In this document: piece by piece, positions 35,579-45,081 of the stretch
How positions within the stretch are numbered: position 1 is the first letter of the stretch
Layout: each line of letters starts with the position of its first letter
Assembly (NCBI GenBank): GCA_964573725.1
Contig: CAZNLJ010000032.1
Location: forward strand, 1 to 57,457
DNA from: UBA6168 sp964573725
GTDB taxonomy: Bacteria > Bacteroidota > Bacteroidia > Chitinophagales > Saprospiraceae
DNA: 57,457 nt
Direction of reading: 5' to 3'
Program-made: the position numbers and the translations under genes
The notes under the pieces: generated by a model
The model's input: only the letters and a program-made list of their open reading frames with translations
Databases searched by the model: none
Told to the model about the DNA's origin: nothing

Positions 35579-36601
35579 ATGACTGAAAACAAACCACATA
35601 AGATCCTCGTCACCGGCGCCGCCGGATTCATCGGCTACCACCTCATCCGGCGGCTGAGCCAGGCCGGCTACGAAGTGATCGGCATCGACAACCTGAACAA
35701 CTACTACGACGTCCGGCTAAAACTCGACCGGCTCGCCGCCGCCGGCATAGACATCCGGCAAGTCGCCTACAACGAACCGGTCCGCTCCGGGATCCACCCC
35801 GACTACACCTTCATCCAGGTCGGCATCGAGGATGCCGCCAACCTCGAACGCATCTTCGCCCGCCACCGGTTCGACCGCATCTGCCACCTCGCCGCCCAAG
35901 CCGGCGTCCGCTACAGCATCCGACACCCCGAAGCCTATATCCAAAGCAATATCGTCGGTTTCTTCAATATCCTCGAAGCCTGCCGACACCACCAGGTCCG
36001 TCACCTGGTCTATGCCTCCAGCTCCAGTGTCTACGGCAATACCGACCAGGTCCCCTTCCGGACCAGCGACCCGACCGACCAACCCATCTCGTTCTATGCC
36101 GCCACCAAGAAGAGCAACGAACTGATGGCCCATACTTACAGCCACCTGTTCGGCCTGGCCTGTACCGGCCTCCGCTTCTTTACCGTGTATGGTCCCTGGG
36201 GACGCCCCGACATGGCTTATTCCCTCTTCGCCAAGGCCATACTCGAGGAAAAACCCATCCAGGTCTTCAACGAAGGGAAATTGGCCCGCGACTTCACCTA
36301 CGTCGACGACATCACCGAAGGTGTCTTCCGCATCCTCTCCGCCGAACCCCAAACCGGACACCGGGTCTATAATATCGGCAACAGCCAGCCGACGGAACTC
36401 ATGACCTTCATCCGGGAAATCGAACAAGCCCTCGGCCGCCAGGCCCGCATGGAATTCCTGCCCATGCAGCCCGGCGACGTCGGAACGACCTACGCCGACG
36501 TCGAGGACCTCGTCCGCGATTTCCAATACCAACCCCAAACCAGCCTCCGCGACGGCATCCGCCGATTCGCCGACTGGTACCGCACTTATCACCATGCCTG
36601 A
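35579..36601 (+). CDS. UDP-glucuronate 4-epimerase-like enzyme (CapI/LpsL type)
   Basis: The 340-residue short-chain dehydrogenase/epimerase has the TGAAGFIGYHL Rossmann motif, the NLNNYYDVRLKLDRL signature typical of UDP-glucuronate 4-epimerases, HLAAQAGVRYSI, YASSSSVYG, catalytic YAATKKSNE and FFTVYGPWGRPDMA. It interconverts UDP-GlcA and UDP-GalA in the cytoplasm. Its last codons overlap the next epimerase gene by 8 bp. Confidence 0.87.
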   Translation: MTENKPHKILVTGAAGFIGYHLIRRLSQAGYEVIGIDNLNNYYDVRLKLDRLAAAGIDIRQVAYNEPVRSGIHPDYTFIQVGIEDAANLERIFARHRFDRICHLAAQAGVRYSIRHPEAYIQSNIVGFFNILEACRHHQVRHLVYASSSSVYGNTDQVPFRTSDPTDQPISFYAATKKSNELMAHTYSHLFGLACTGLRFFTVYGPWGRPDMAYSLFAKAILEEKPIQVFNEGKLARDFTYVDDITEGVFRILSAEPQTGHRVYNIGNSQPTELMTFIREIEQALGRQARMEFLPMQPGDVGTTYADVEDLVRDFQYQPQTSLRDGIRRFADWYRTYHHA

Positions 36602-37562
36602 ACCCCTCCGCATCCTCGTCACCGGCGGCGCCGGCTTCATCGGCTCCCACCTCTGCGACGCCCTCCTCCAACGGGAGGACGTGGCCCTGGTCCGGGTCCT
36701 CGACAACTTGGCCACCGGGAAAACGGATAATATCCGCCACCTGGCCGGCCAGCCCAATTTCGAATTCCTGGAAGGGGACATCCGCGACATGGATACCTGC
36801 CGCCAAGCGGTCCGCGGGATCCACCGCATCAGCCACCAAGCCGCCCTCGGCTCGGTCCCGCGCTCCATCCAGGACCCCGTCACCTCCAACGACGTCAACA
36901 TCGGCGGCACCCTGCATGTCTTCCAGGCCGCCCGCGAAGCCGGCATCGACCGCGTCGTCTATGCCGCCTCCTCCAGCACCTACGGCGACAGCCCCTACCT
37001 GCCGAAACGGGAGGAGGTCACCGGTAAACCGCTATCCCCCTATGCGGTGACCAAACTCGTCAACGAACTCTATGCCCATACCTTCGCCCGGCTCTATGAC
37101 ATCCGCTTCGTCGGGCTTCGGTATTTCAATATCTTCGGGCCCCGCCAGGATCCCAACGGCCCCTATGCCGCCGTCATCCCGCTCTTCCTGAAGGCCCTGC
37201 TACAAAACACCGCACCGACCATCAACGGCGACGGCGGCCACAGCCGCGATTTCACCTTCGTCGCCAATGCCGTCCAGGCCAACCTGCGGGCCTTGTTCAC
37301 CGACCGCCCCGAGGCCCTCAACGAGGTCTACAACATCGCCGCCGGCCAGCGCACATCCCTGCTGGAACTGTTCGACCTGCTGCAAGCCATCACCGGTACC
37401 GACCTCCGACCGACCTTCGGACCGGAACGGACCGGCGATGTCCGCCACAGCCTTGCCGATATCTCCAAGGCCATGCACTACCTCGACTACCAGCCGACCG
37501 TAAATGTGGAGGAAGGCCTCCGGCGGACCGCCGACTGGTTCCGCCGACAAGCCGAGGCCTGA
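36594..37562 (+). CDS. UDP-N-acetylhexosamine(uronate) 4-epimerase (TviC/WbpP type)
   Basis: The 322-residue SDR epimerase has TGGAGFIGSHL, the HQAALGSVPRSIQDP motif characteristic of TviC/WbpP, YAASSSTYGDSPYLPK, catalytic YAVTK and RYFNIFGPRQDPNGPYAAVIP. This group interconverts UDP-GlcNAc(A) and UDP-GalNAc(A). With the TviB-type dehydrogenase it would provide UDP-GalNAcA, the Vi-antigen precursor route. The start overlaps the upstream gene, supporting one operon. Confidence 0.88.
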   Translation: MPEPLRILVTGGAGFIGSHLCDALLQREDVALVRVLDNLATGKTDNIRHLAGQPNFEFLEGDIRDMDTCRQAVRGIHRISHQAALGSVPRSIQDPVTSNDVNIGGTLHVFQAAREAGIDRVVYAASSSTYGDSPYLPKREEVTGKPLSPYAVTKLVNELYAHTFARLYDIRFVGLRYFNIFGPRQDPNGPYAAVIPLFLKALLQNTAPTINGDGGHSRDFTFVANAVQANLRALFTDRPEALNEVYNIAAGQRTSLLELFDLLQAITGTDLRPTFGPERTGDVRHSLADISKAMHYLDYQPTVNVEEGLRRTADWFRRQAEA

Positions 37563-37606
37563 CCTTGACCGGCCTGTCCGAACATGCCGGCTATACCCAT
37601 TCTAGC

Positions 37607-38245
37607 ATGATCAAGAATATTTTCTTTGATTTTGACGGCGTCCTCGCCGAATCCATGGCAATCAAGTCGCAAGCCTTCCACGACTTGTATCTCCCGCACG
37701 GGGATGCAGTCGCGGCAGCGGCCCGCCACCACCACCTGACCCATGCCGGTATCTCCCGCCATGAGAAATTCCGGTACTGCCACCGCCACTTCCTGAAAAC
37801 GGAATTGGAGGATGCCGCAGTCGATGCGCTCGCCGCCCGCTTCTCCGACCTGGTCACGCAGGCGGTCATCGATTGCCCGGAAGTGCCCGGCGCCGGCTGG
37901 TTCCTCTCCACCTACCGGCCACAACTCCGTTGCTGGATCATCTCCGGTACGCCGACCCCGGAACTCGAAGCCATCGTCGAAGCCCGCGGAATGCGGCACT
38001 TCTTTGCGGATGTCTGCGGCTCACCCCGCACCAAACCGGACTGGGTCGCCGACTTGTTGGACACGCACGGCCTGGTACCCGCGGAAACCTTGTTCGTCGG
38101 CGATGCCTTGGCGGACCTGGAAGCCGCCCTTCCCGCCGGCCTCCATTTCGTCCTGCGCGAAACGGCTGAAAACCAACCGCTGTTCCGCCATTATATCGGG
38201 CCCCGAATCCGGGATATCCATGGCTTGCCGGCTTTTCTCGGATAA
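37607..38245 (+). CDS. HAD-family phosphatase
   Basis: The start at ATG 37607 puts the catalytic DFDGVLAES at residues 7-15. The 212-residue product has a helical cap (about 15-90), the IISGTP motif II Ser/Thr, a Lys in SPRTKPDWV and GDALADLEAA as motif IV. It resembles phosphoglycolate-phosphatase-like HAD enzymes. The substrate is unknown; in this operon a sugar-phosphate is likely. It sits 44 bp after the TviC-type gene. Confidence 0.85.
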   Translation: MIKNIFFDFDGVLAESMAIKSQAFHDLYLPHGDAVAAAARHHHLTHAGISRHEKFRYCHRHFLKTELEDAAVDALAARFSDLVTQAVIDCPEVPGAGWFLSTYRPQLRCWIISGTPTPELEAIVEARGMRHFFADVCGSPRTKPDWVADLLDTHGLVPAETLFVGDALADLEAALPAGLHFVLRETAENQPLFRHYIGPRIRDIHGLPAFLG

Positions 38246-38306
38246 AACCACGCCAGCAGCCAATTGTGGCTCCACCCCTTCAAATCAAGAAAAAACTAAA
38301 CATCCA

Positions 38307-39314
38307 ATGTCTAACTTCGCCCTGATCGGTGCCGGTGGCTACGTAGCTCCCCGGCACATGAAAGCCATCCGGGAAACCGGCCACAACCTGGTCGCCGCCT
38401 ACGACAGGAACGACTCGGTCGGTATCATCGATTCCTATTTTCCGGAAGCGGATTTCTTCACCGAATTCGAACGCTTCGACCGCCACCTGGAAAAGCTCAG
38501 GCGCCGCGGCACCCCGATCGACTATGTCGCCGTCTGCTCTCCCAACTACCTGCACGATGCGCACATCCGCTTCGGCCTCCGCATCGGCGCTGATGTCATT
38601 TGTGAAAAACCGCTGGTACTCAACCCCTGGAACGTCGATGCCCTCCAGGAAATGGAGCAGGAAACCGGCCGCCGGGTCTTCACCATCCTCCAGCTGCGCC
38701 TCCACCCTGCCCTGCTGGCCCTGCGCGAAAAAATCCGCGCCGCCCCCGCCGACCGGGTCTACGACATCGAGCTGACCTACATCACTTCCCGCGGCAAGTG
38801 GTACTATGCCAGCTGGAAAGGCGACCTCGATAAGTCCGGCGGTATCGCGACCAACATCGGGGTCCATTTCTATGATATGTTGACCTGGCTCTTCGGCCCG
38901 GTCCGCGAAAATACTGTCCACCTCCATACCCACGACCGCGCCGCCGGCTACCTCGAACTGGACCGCGCCCGCATACGTTGGTTCCTGAGCATCAACGCGG
39001 ATACCTTGCCCGCCGCCGCCCGCGACAAAGGTGCCCGCACTTTCCGGTCGATGACCATCGACGGCGAGGAAGTGGAATTCAGCGACGGCTTCACCGACCT
39101 GCATACCCGCAGCTACGAGGATATCCTCGCCGGCAAGGGCTTCCGACTGACAGAAGCCGCCACCGCCATCCGCATCGTCCACGATATCCGGAATGCCCGA
39201 CCGGTCGGCCTGCATGGATCCTGGCATAAAATGGCCGCCCTGCCCCCGACCAAACACCCTTTCAGCGGTGCAACTGGTTCGGAAGCCGGCAACACCAATC
39301 CATCAATCATCTAA
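38307..39314 (+). CDS. wlbA: UDP-GlcNAcA 3-dehydrogenase (WlbA/WbpB-like Gfo/Idh oxidoreductase)
   Basis: The 335-residue NAD-dependent oxidoreductase starts at ATG 38307 with NFALIGAGGYVAPRHM. It also shows VAVCSPNYLHDAHI, the family EKPLVLNPWNVD motif with catalytic Lys, GGIATNIGVHFYDM and a YITSRGKWYYASWKGD substrate region typical of WlbA/WbpB. It oxidises C3 of UDP-GlcNAcA, feeding the aminotransferase at 33799 and acetyltransferase at 34956. The 2-epimerase (WbpI/WlbD) that would give the manno sugar is not in the window. The stop codon lies within repeat copy D. Confidence 0.88.
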   Translation: MSNFALIGAGGYVAPRHMKAIRETGHNLVAAYDRNDSVGIIDSYFPEADFFTEFERFDRHLEKLRRRGTPIDYVAVCSPNYLHDAHIRFGLRIGADVICEKPLVLNPWNVDALQEMEQETGRRVFTILQLRLHPALLALREKIRAAPADRVYDIELTYITSRGKWYYASWKGDLDKSGGIATNIGVHFYDMLTWLFGPVRENTVHLHTHDRAAGYLELDRARIRWFLSINADTLPAAARDKGARTFRSMTIDGEEVEFSDGFTDLHTRSYEDILAGKGFRLTEAATAIRIVHDIRNARPVGLHGSWHKMAALPPTKHPFSGATGSEAGNTNPSII

Positions 39315-39363
39315 TTCGCCCAATCCGTAAAATTCGCGGACCATCACCGCGAAGCGGTACCCC
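39311..39363 (+). repeat. dispersed repeat copy D
   Basis: It reads CTAATTCG, then AAAATTCGCGGACCA, then the hairpin ACCGC-GAA-GCGGT (39346-39358) and CCCC. It overlaps the wlbA stop codon and lies 26 bp before the export-protein ATG, inside the operon. Confidence 0.7.
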
Positions 39364-39389
39364 AATACCAAACGATACAAGACGAGCAC

Positions 39390-42300
39390 ATGAAGTACCT
39401 CCTCCTCAGTATTTTCTTCCTCCTACCCCTCATCCAGGCACAAGCCCAGCCCGCCGCCCAACTCGCCGCCGCCCGCGCCGAGCTCCAGCGCCGCGGCCTC
39501 TCCGAAGCCGAGGTCCGCGCCAAACTCACCGCCCGCGGCATTGATATCGACAACGTCCAACCGGAAGACCTGCCCCGCCTCCAACCGACCATCGAACAAG
39601 TCCTCCGCGAACTGGAAATGGAAAAAGCCCAGGCCGCCAAACAACAAGCTCAAGCGAGCCAACAAGCCGCTGCCGCCGTCTCCCAGGAAACCCAGGAAAC
39701 CCTCCAGGACATCAAGGAACAAGTCGCCGAGTCCATCGACCAAACCGTCGAAGAAGCCACCCGCGAACAAGCCGCCGCCATCCAACAGGGCGTCCAGGAA
39801 AAGGTGTCGGAAGGTGCCTCCGTCGAGGAAGCGGTATCGGAAACCCTGACGGAAACCGTCCAGGAAACCGTACCGCCCAGCAATATCTACGGACACGAAA
39901 TCTTCCGGAACCAGGGTCTCGACCTCTACCGAACCACCAACGACGTCAAACCGCCCGATTCCTACATCATGGGGGTCGGCGACGAAATCGGGGTCTCCAT
40001 CTTCGGGGTCTCCCAAGCCGACCTCAATTTCGAAATCGATGCCGCCGGATTCATAACCCCGCCCGGCTTGCCCCGCATCTACCTCAAAGGCATCCCCTAC
40101 GGCAAGGCTAAGGATATCGTCCGCAGCCGCCTGTCCCAATTCTATGTCTTCGAACCGGGCCAGTTCGCCATGAGTATCCGCACCGCCCGCACCCTGACCG
40201 TCAACATCTTCGGGGAAGTGGAACGCTACGGCAGCTATACGGTCTCCGCCGTCAATACCGCCTTCAACGCCCTGATCGCAGCCGGCGGACCCACCGATAT
40301 CGGGACCATCCGCAACATCTCCCTGATCCGCAACGGGGAAACCCGAACCATGGACGTCTACAAGTTCCTGCTCAACCCCTCCATCCAGTTCGATTTTTTC
40401 CTGGAAAACAACGACATCCTCTTTGTCGGCCCCGCCGAACGGATCGTCACCATCACCGGCGCCGTCAAACGCCCCATGCGGTACGAACTGGTCAAGGGGG
40501 AACAACTCCGCCAACTGATCCAATATGCCGGCGGTCTGGCGGACAATGCCTACACCAAAAACATCCAGATCCAACGGATCTCAGGCGACAACCAGGTGCT
40601 CATCGACCTGAACCTGGCCGAACTCCTCACCTCCGACCAGGATTTCGACCTGCTGCCCAGCGATGTGGTCAGCATCCGGACCATACCCGGGAAAATCGAA
40701 CAGTTCGTCCGCATCAGCGGGGCCGTGGAACTACCCGGCCAATATGCCCTGCTGCCCGGCATGCGGGCGGGTGACCTGCTGGCCAAAGGGGTGCTCGCCG
40801 TGGAAGGCAGCGCCGGCCCCACCGCCACCGAATACGCGTACATCAAACGGACCGACCCTGCCAACCGAAAGAACAAGACCTACCTCCGGCTGAATGTCTA
40901 CCAAGCGCTCGAACAGCCGCAGGACAGCACCCAGAACCCGGTCCTCCAACCTTTCGACGAACTGGTCGTCTATGCCCGCGAACGGTACACGGACCAGGAA
41001 GCCATTTCCGTCAACGGGGCCGTCCGCCAACCCGCCCAGTACGACTTCGACGAGGGACTCCGCATCAGCGATGTGGTCTATTTCTCCGGCGGCCTCGCAC
41101 CTACCGCCGCCCAATTCGGCTATATCCTCCGCACCGACCTAAGCAACCCCCAACAAAAGGATTACATCCGGGTGGACCTTTTCTCCGCCCTGGAAAATCC
41201 GGACGGCCCGGCCAACATCTCCCTGGCACCGCGGGATGTACTCTCCATCTTCGACCGGACCCGGTTTAGCGAGGAATATACAATCAGTGTCAGCGGCGGC
41301 GTACGCGATGGCGGCACCTTCCCCTTTGCCCCTGCCCTGCGCCTCAGCGACCTGGTATACCTATCCGGCGGACTCATCCCCACCGCCGCCCAATTCGGCT
41401 ATATCCTCCGCACCGACCTGACCAATCCCCAACAAAAGGATTACATCCGGGTGGACCTTTTCTCCGCCCTGGAAAATCCGGAAGGCCCGGCCAACATCGC
41501 CCTGGCCCCGCGGGATGTACTCTCCATCTTCGACCGGACTCGGTTCAGCGAACAATTCGATGTCAGCATCGGCGGTGCTGTCCGCGACCCCGGCACCTTC
41601 GCCTACGACCCCGACATGCGGTTGAGCGACCTCCTCTACCTGGCCGGCGGCCTCACCCTCGATGCCACCGATTTCGGCTTCATCACCCGTACCGACCCGA
41701 ACAATACCAAGGTCAAATCGTACCTCCGCATCGACCTGCGGGAAGCCCTCGAACAAGCGGGTACGGACAGCGACCCCTTCGTCCTGCCCATGGACCGGCT
41801 CAACGTCATGTCCGTCACCACCTTCACCGACGTATTCGACATTCAGGTCATGGGGGCCGTCCGGAATCCCGGCACTTTCCAGTACAACGAAAGCCTCCAG
41901 CTCAAGGATGTCCTGACCATGGCCGGCGGCCTGCGGCAGGAAGCCGCCCTGAACCGCATCGACATCTCCCGGGTCGTCTTCGACCAAAACAAACCCACCC
42001 GCATCAGCTTGGCCACGTTGGAAATCGACGAAGACTATGACATCACCAACCGCCCCGGATTCCAGCTCCAACCCTATGACCTGATCATGGTCCGTACCGT
42101 ACCGGACTTCAAGCTTCAGGAATCCGTGACCGTCCAGGGGGAAGTCACCTACCCCGGCGTCTACACCCTGCTGGGAGACAACGAACGGCTCAGCTCCATC
42201 CTCGAACGCGCCGGCGGACTGACCCCGGAGGCCTTCCCGGAAGGCGCCAGCCTCTACCGCTCGGAAGATAACGTCGGCCTCATGTTGACCCGGGTGCATA

Positions 42301-42782
42301 AAGTGTTGAAGAATCCCAAGCATCATTTCAACTACATCCTAAAAAAAGGCGATGTCCTCAACATCCCCAAAGCGAAAGACGTCGTCACCATCCGACTGGC
42401 CAATACGAATGCCATCGAATTGTATCCGGAAAAAATCCTGGCCGGTGGTAAGATTAATATTCCTTACCAGGGCAATAAATCCGCCCGCTGGTATGTCCGT
42501 CGCTTCGCCGCCGGATTCTCCAAGAATGCCAGCCGCAAGTTCGTGACCGTCGAACATCCCAACGGCCGCATCAAGCGGACCACCAACTACCTGCTATTCA
42601 AAAATTATCCAACCGTCAAGAAAGGGTCCATCATCCAGGTCGGTGCCAAGCCGGTCAAGGAGAAGAAAGAAAAGGAAGAAAAGGAGCCGAGGAAGCCGCT
42701 GGATTGGAACGTACTGGTCAGCAATGCCTTGGCTTTGACAGCCAGTGTGGTGACTATCTTGGCGCTGAGTAGGCAGTTGTGA
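39390..42782 (+). CDS. polysaccharide export protein with multiple SLBB domains (Wza-like)
   Basis: The 1130-residue protein has a signal peptide (MKYLLLSIFFLLPLIQAQA) and a long Glu/Gln/Ala-rich coiled-coil region (about 25-165). A polysaccharide-export domain follows (about 190-265, with YIMGVGDEIGVSIFGVSQ). Eight SLBB-like units then start near residues 275, 354, 441, 540, 633, 726, 819 and 914. A basic segment and a terminal hydrophobic helix (VLVSNALALTASVVTILAL) end the protein. Wza proteins with two or three SLBB units are about 380 residues, so this is a greatly extended form. It should form the outer-membrane export channel. Units 540 and 633 contain near-identical DNA. Confidence 0.9.
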   Translation: MKYLLLSIFFLLPLIQAQAQPAAQLAAARAELQRRGLSEAEVRAKLTARGIDIDNVQPEDLPRLQPTIEQVLRELEMEKAQAAKQQAQASQQAAAAVSQETQETLQDIKEQVAESIDQTVEEATREQAAAIQQGVQEKVSEGASVEEAVSETLTETVQETVPPSNIYGHEIFRNQGLDLYRTTNDVKPPDSYIMGVGDEIGVSIFGVSQADLNFEIDAAGFITPPGLPRIYLKGIPYGKAKDIVRSRLSQFYVFEPGQFAMSIRTARTLTVNIFGEVERYGSYTVSAVNTAFNALIAAGGPTDIGTIRNISLIRNGETRTMDVYKFLLNPSIQFDFFLENNDILFVGPAERIVTITGAVKRPMRYELVKGEQLRQLIQYAGGLADNAYTKNIQIQRISGDNQVLIDLNLAELLTSDQDFDLLPSDVVSIRTIPGKIEQFVRISGAVELPGQYALLPGMRAGDLLAKGVLAVEGSAGPTATEYAYIKRTDPANRKNKTYLRLNVYQALEQPQDSTQNPVLQPFDELVVYARERYTDQEAISVNGAVRQPAQYDFDEGLRISDVVYFSGGLAPTAAQFGYILRTDLSNPQQKDYIRVDLFSALENPDGPANISLAPRDVLSIFDRTRFSEEYTISVSGGVRDGGTFPFAPALRLSDLVYLSGGLIPTAAQFGYILRTDLTNPQQKDYIRVDLFSALENPEGPANIALAPRDVLSIFDRTRFSEQFDVSIGGAVRDPGTFAYDPDMRLSDLLYLAGGLTLDATDFGFITRTDPNNTKVKSYLRIDLREALEQAGTDSDPFVLPMDRLNVMSVTTFTDVFDIQVMGAVRNPGTFQYNESLQLKDVLTMAGGLRQEAALNRIDISRVVFDQNKPTRISLATLEIDEDYDITNRPGFQLQPYDLIMVRTVPDFKLQESVTVQGEVTYPGVYTLLGDNERLSSILERAGGLTPEAFPEGASLYRSEDNVGLMLTRVHKVLKNPKHHFNYILKKGDVLNIPKAKDVVTIRLANTNAIELYPEKILAGGKINIPYQGNKSARWYVRRFAAGFSKNASRKFVTVEHPNGRIKRTTNYLLFKNYPTVKKGSIIQVGAKPVKEKKEKEEKEPRKPLDWNVLVSNALALTASVVTILALSRQL
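41103..41552 (+). repeat. intragenic near-identical duplication in SLBB units
   Basis: Positions 41103-41273 recur at 41382-41552, offset 279 bp (93 codons), with only a handful of substitutions over 171 bp. Flanking SLBB units are much more diverged, so this copy arose recently or is kept alike by gene conversion. Confidence 0.85.
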
Positions 42783-42841
42783 GTGACGACACCCACCTTA
42801 GATTTGTTATTACATAATCTGTCAAACAAACTCATCTTCTT

Positions 42842-43897
42842 TTGAGCACACCAACTGAAAATTCTTCCATCCCACCTCCGCACTATATTGAGGATGACGA
42901 TATCAGCCTGAAAGAGCTTTATTTGAAAGCCTTGGAGTTGGTGAACTTTATACGCCGGCACATCAAGCAGCTGGTATTGCTGGGGTTGATGGGTGGAGTG
43001 ATTGGGTTTACCTATGCGCACTTTACAAAAAAGACCCAATATGCCAGTAAGTTGACATTTGCCGTGGAAGAAAAGGAAGGTTCCGGTCTTTCCGGTCTGG
43101 CCAGCCAATTCGGTTTTGACATGGGGGGAGGTGCCTCTTTATTTACAACTGACAACCTGCTACAACTGCTTAAATCCGACCGAATCGTACAAGCGTCCCT
43201 ACTGAAACCCCAAAAGGATTTGCCACAAGCGAGTTTATATAATCTTTATTTGGAATCTCGATTCAAAGAACAAATAGCGGAAGGTGAAATTTCGCTTATC
43301 GACCCCGACCTGAATCGGGAAGCATTTACTCGGGAACAAGACAGTATCCTTCAAAAAATCACATTGACTATTGGTGAAAAAATTGAAATTGGAAAAAAAG
43401 ACAAGAATTCCTCGCTGATAACGGTTACCGTAACAGATATCGACGAAGATTTTGCCTGGCGCTTCTCGAAAGAATTAATCAAAGAGGCGGCCGACTTGTA
43501 TCTTGAGTTGAAAGTCGGAAAAATGAAGAGGTCCATTCAATTACTGAAGACACGGCAAGACAGCGTACAAATAGAGCTGAAATCAGCCATGCTGGATGTA
43601 GCGGCAGAAACCGATCGCAGTCAATCCATCCAGCAGCTGGTACCCAAGGTCAACGCGGCTCGAAAACAACTGCAAGTAACCTTGCTGACCACGCTATATG
43701 CAGAAATAACTAAAAACCTGGAACTTAGCAAATACACCATGGAAAGGGAGGAACCCTCTATTGAGGTGATTGATGAACCTAGAAAGCCATTGGAAATAAT
43801 TGGGAGAGGGAGGGTTAAGGCAGCTATTCTGACGGGCTTTGTTTTTGGATTGCTGACCTTGGCAACTCTATTTGTTAAAGAAAAATTACAGGACTAA
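42842..43897 (+). CDS. Wzz-type chain-length determinant protein
   Basis: The 351-residue protein has an N-terminal cytoplasmic segment and a first membrane helix (about 41-60, LVLLGLMGGVIGFTYAHF). A periplasmic coiled-coil region follows (about 65-310), and a second helix (about 322-342, ILTGFVFGLLTLATLFV) is preceded by a Pro-containing EPRKPLEI motif. This is the Wzz/polysaccharide co-polymerase topology without a kinase domain. It should set polymer length in the inner membrane together with the export protein. The initiator is TTG 42842. GC content drops sharply between the previous gene and this one. Confidence 0.87.
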   Translation: MSTPTENSSIPPPHYIEDDDISLKELYLKALELVNFIRRHIKQLVLLGLMGGVIGFTYAHFTKKTQYASKLTFAVEEKEGSGLSGLASQFGFDMGGGASLFTTDNLLQLLKSDRIVQASLLKPQKDLPQASLYNLYLESRFKEQIAEGEISLIDPDLNREAFTREQDSILQKITLTIGEKIEIGKKDKNSSLITVTVTDIDEDFAWRFSKELIKEAADLYLELKVGKMKRSIQLLKTRQDSVQIELKSAMLDVAAETDRSQSIQQLVPKVNAARKQLQVTLLTTLYAEITKNLELSKYTMEREEPSIEVIDEPRKPLEIIGRGRVKAAILTGFVFGLLTLATLFVKEKLQD

Positions 43898-44064
43898 TTC
43901 ATAACAGTTTAGAAAACCGGGCCGGTAATATATAAATATAATACGCATATATTTTATTATTTACCGCATTACATAACACAACGCTTAACCCTAAATAAGC
44001 TGTATTGCTGGCAGAGTCAAATTGAGATTGAACTGCTATCGATTCAATAATCTTATAACATCAA
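43898..44064. other. AT-rich spacer before pseB
   Basis: This 167-bp stretch includes TATATAAATATAATACGCAT-like sequence. It may hold the promoter of the pseudaminic acid genes. No exact TAnnTTTG box or terminator hairpin is visible. Confidence 0.35.
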
Positions 44065-45081
44065 ATGAAATTTTCAGGAAAATCAGTCCTCATCACTGGT
44101 GGAACCGGTTCATTCGGTAAAGCCTTTGTCCGGAAAGTTCTTGATGCCAGGCCTGAAGTAAAACGCTTGGTTATTTATTCCAGAGATGAACAAAAGCAGT
44201 TCCAAATGGCACAGGAGTACCCTGCGCATCATTTTCCTCAACTGCGATTCTTCATTGGTGATGTCAGAGATTTGGATCGATTAAAAAGAGCTTTAAAAGG
44301 AATTGACACAGTTGTACATGCCGCTGCCATGAAACATGTACCCATTGCCGAATACAATCCAATGGAGTGTGTCAAGACGAATATCCTGGGAGCTGAGAAT
44401 GTAATCAATGCTTGTCTGGATTCGGAAGTTAAAAGCGTAGTGGCCCTTTCCACAGATAAAGCCGCAGCCCCCATCAATCTATATGGTGCAACCAAGTTGG
44501 CATCAGATAAGCTGTTTATCGCAGCGAACAACATCAAAGGATTCAATACGATCCGTTTTTCTGTGGTGCGCTATGGCAATGTGATGGGCTCCAATGGTTC
44601 AGTCATTCCGTTTTTCCTACAGCAACGCCAAACAGGCAGGCTGCCCATTACAGATGCCAACATGACGCGTTTCAATATTACTTTGGAGCAAGGAGTGGAT
44701 ATGGTGCTGCACGCGCTGGAGCATGCATGGGGCGGTGAAATCTTTGTACCGAAAATACCGTCGTATCGGATAATGGACGTGGCTGAAGCCATCGGGCCAA
44801 GTTGCGAAAAACCGATTATTGGTATACGCCCCGGTGAAAAGATTCACGAGGAGATGATTACAGAATCAGACTCCTACTATACCTATGATTTGGGTAAGTA
44901 CTATGCGCTGCTGCCTGCCACCCACCAGTGGAAGCTGAATGATTTTATCCTGCACTTCAACGCCAATAAGGTGATGCCCGGGTTTAAGTACAACTCAGGA
45001 GAGAATACGGAATGGGTATCCGTTGATGAACTACGGCAGCTGATTAAACTACATGTGGACCCACAATTTCAATGGGAATGA
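44065..45081 (+). CDS. pseB: UDP-GlcNAc 4,6-dehydratase (inverting), PseB
   Basis: The 338-residue SDR enzyme has TGGTGSFGKAFV, IYSRDEQKQFQM, FIGDVRDLDRLKRAL, the VHAAAMKHVPIAEYNPMEC motif, STDKAAAPINLYGATK with catalytic Lys, and RFSVVRYGNVMGSNGSV. These are diagnostic of PseB-type inverting dehydratases, the first step of CMP-pseudaminic acid synthesis. Its stop overlaps the pseC start. Confidence 0.95.
   Translation: MKFSGKSVLITGGTGSFGKAFVRKVLDARPEVKRLVIYSRDEQKQFQMAQEYPAHHFPQLRFFIGDVRDLDRLKRALKGIDTVVHAAAMKHVPIAEYNPMECVKTNILGAENVINACLDSEVKSVVALSTDKAAAPINLYGATKLASDKLFIAANNIKGFNTIRFSVVRYGNVMGSNGSVIPFFLQQRQTGRLPITDANMTRFNITLEQGVDMVLHALEHAWGGEIFVPKIPSYRIMDVAEAIGPSCEKPIIGIRPGEKIHEEMITESDSYYTYDLGKYYALLPATHQWKLNDFILHFNANKVMPGFKYNSGENTEWVSVDELRQLIKLHVDPQFQWE

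Noticed and set aside
41098..41560. CRISPR-like or tandem-repeat array in the export gene
   Set aside because: There are only two near-identical copies, both in frame within SLBB-coding sequence; this is domain duplication, not an array with spacers.
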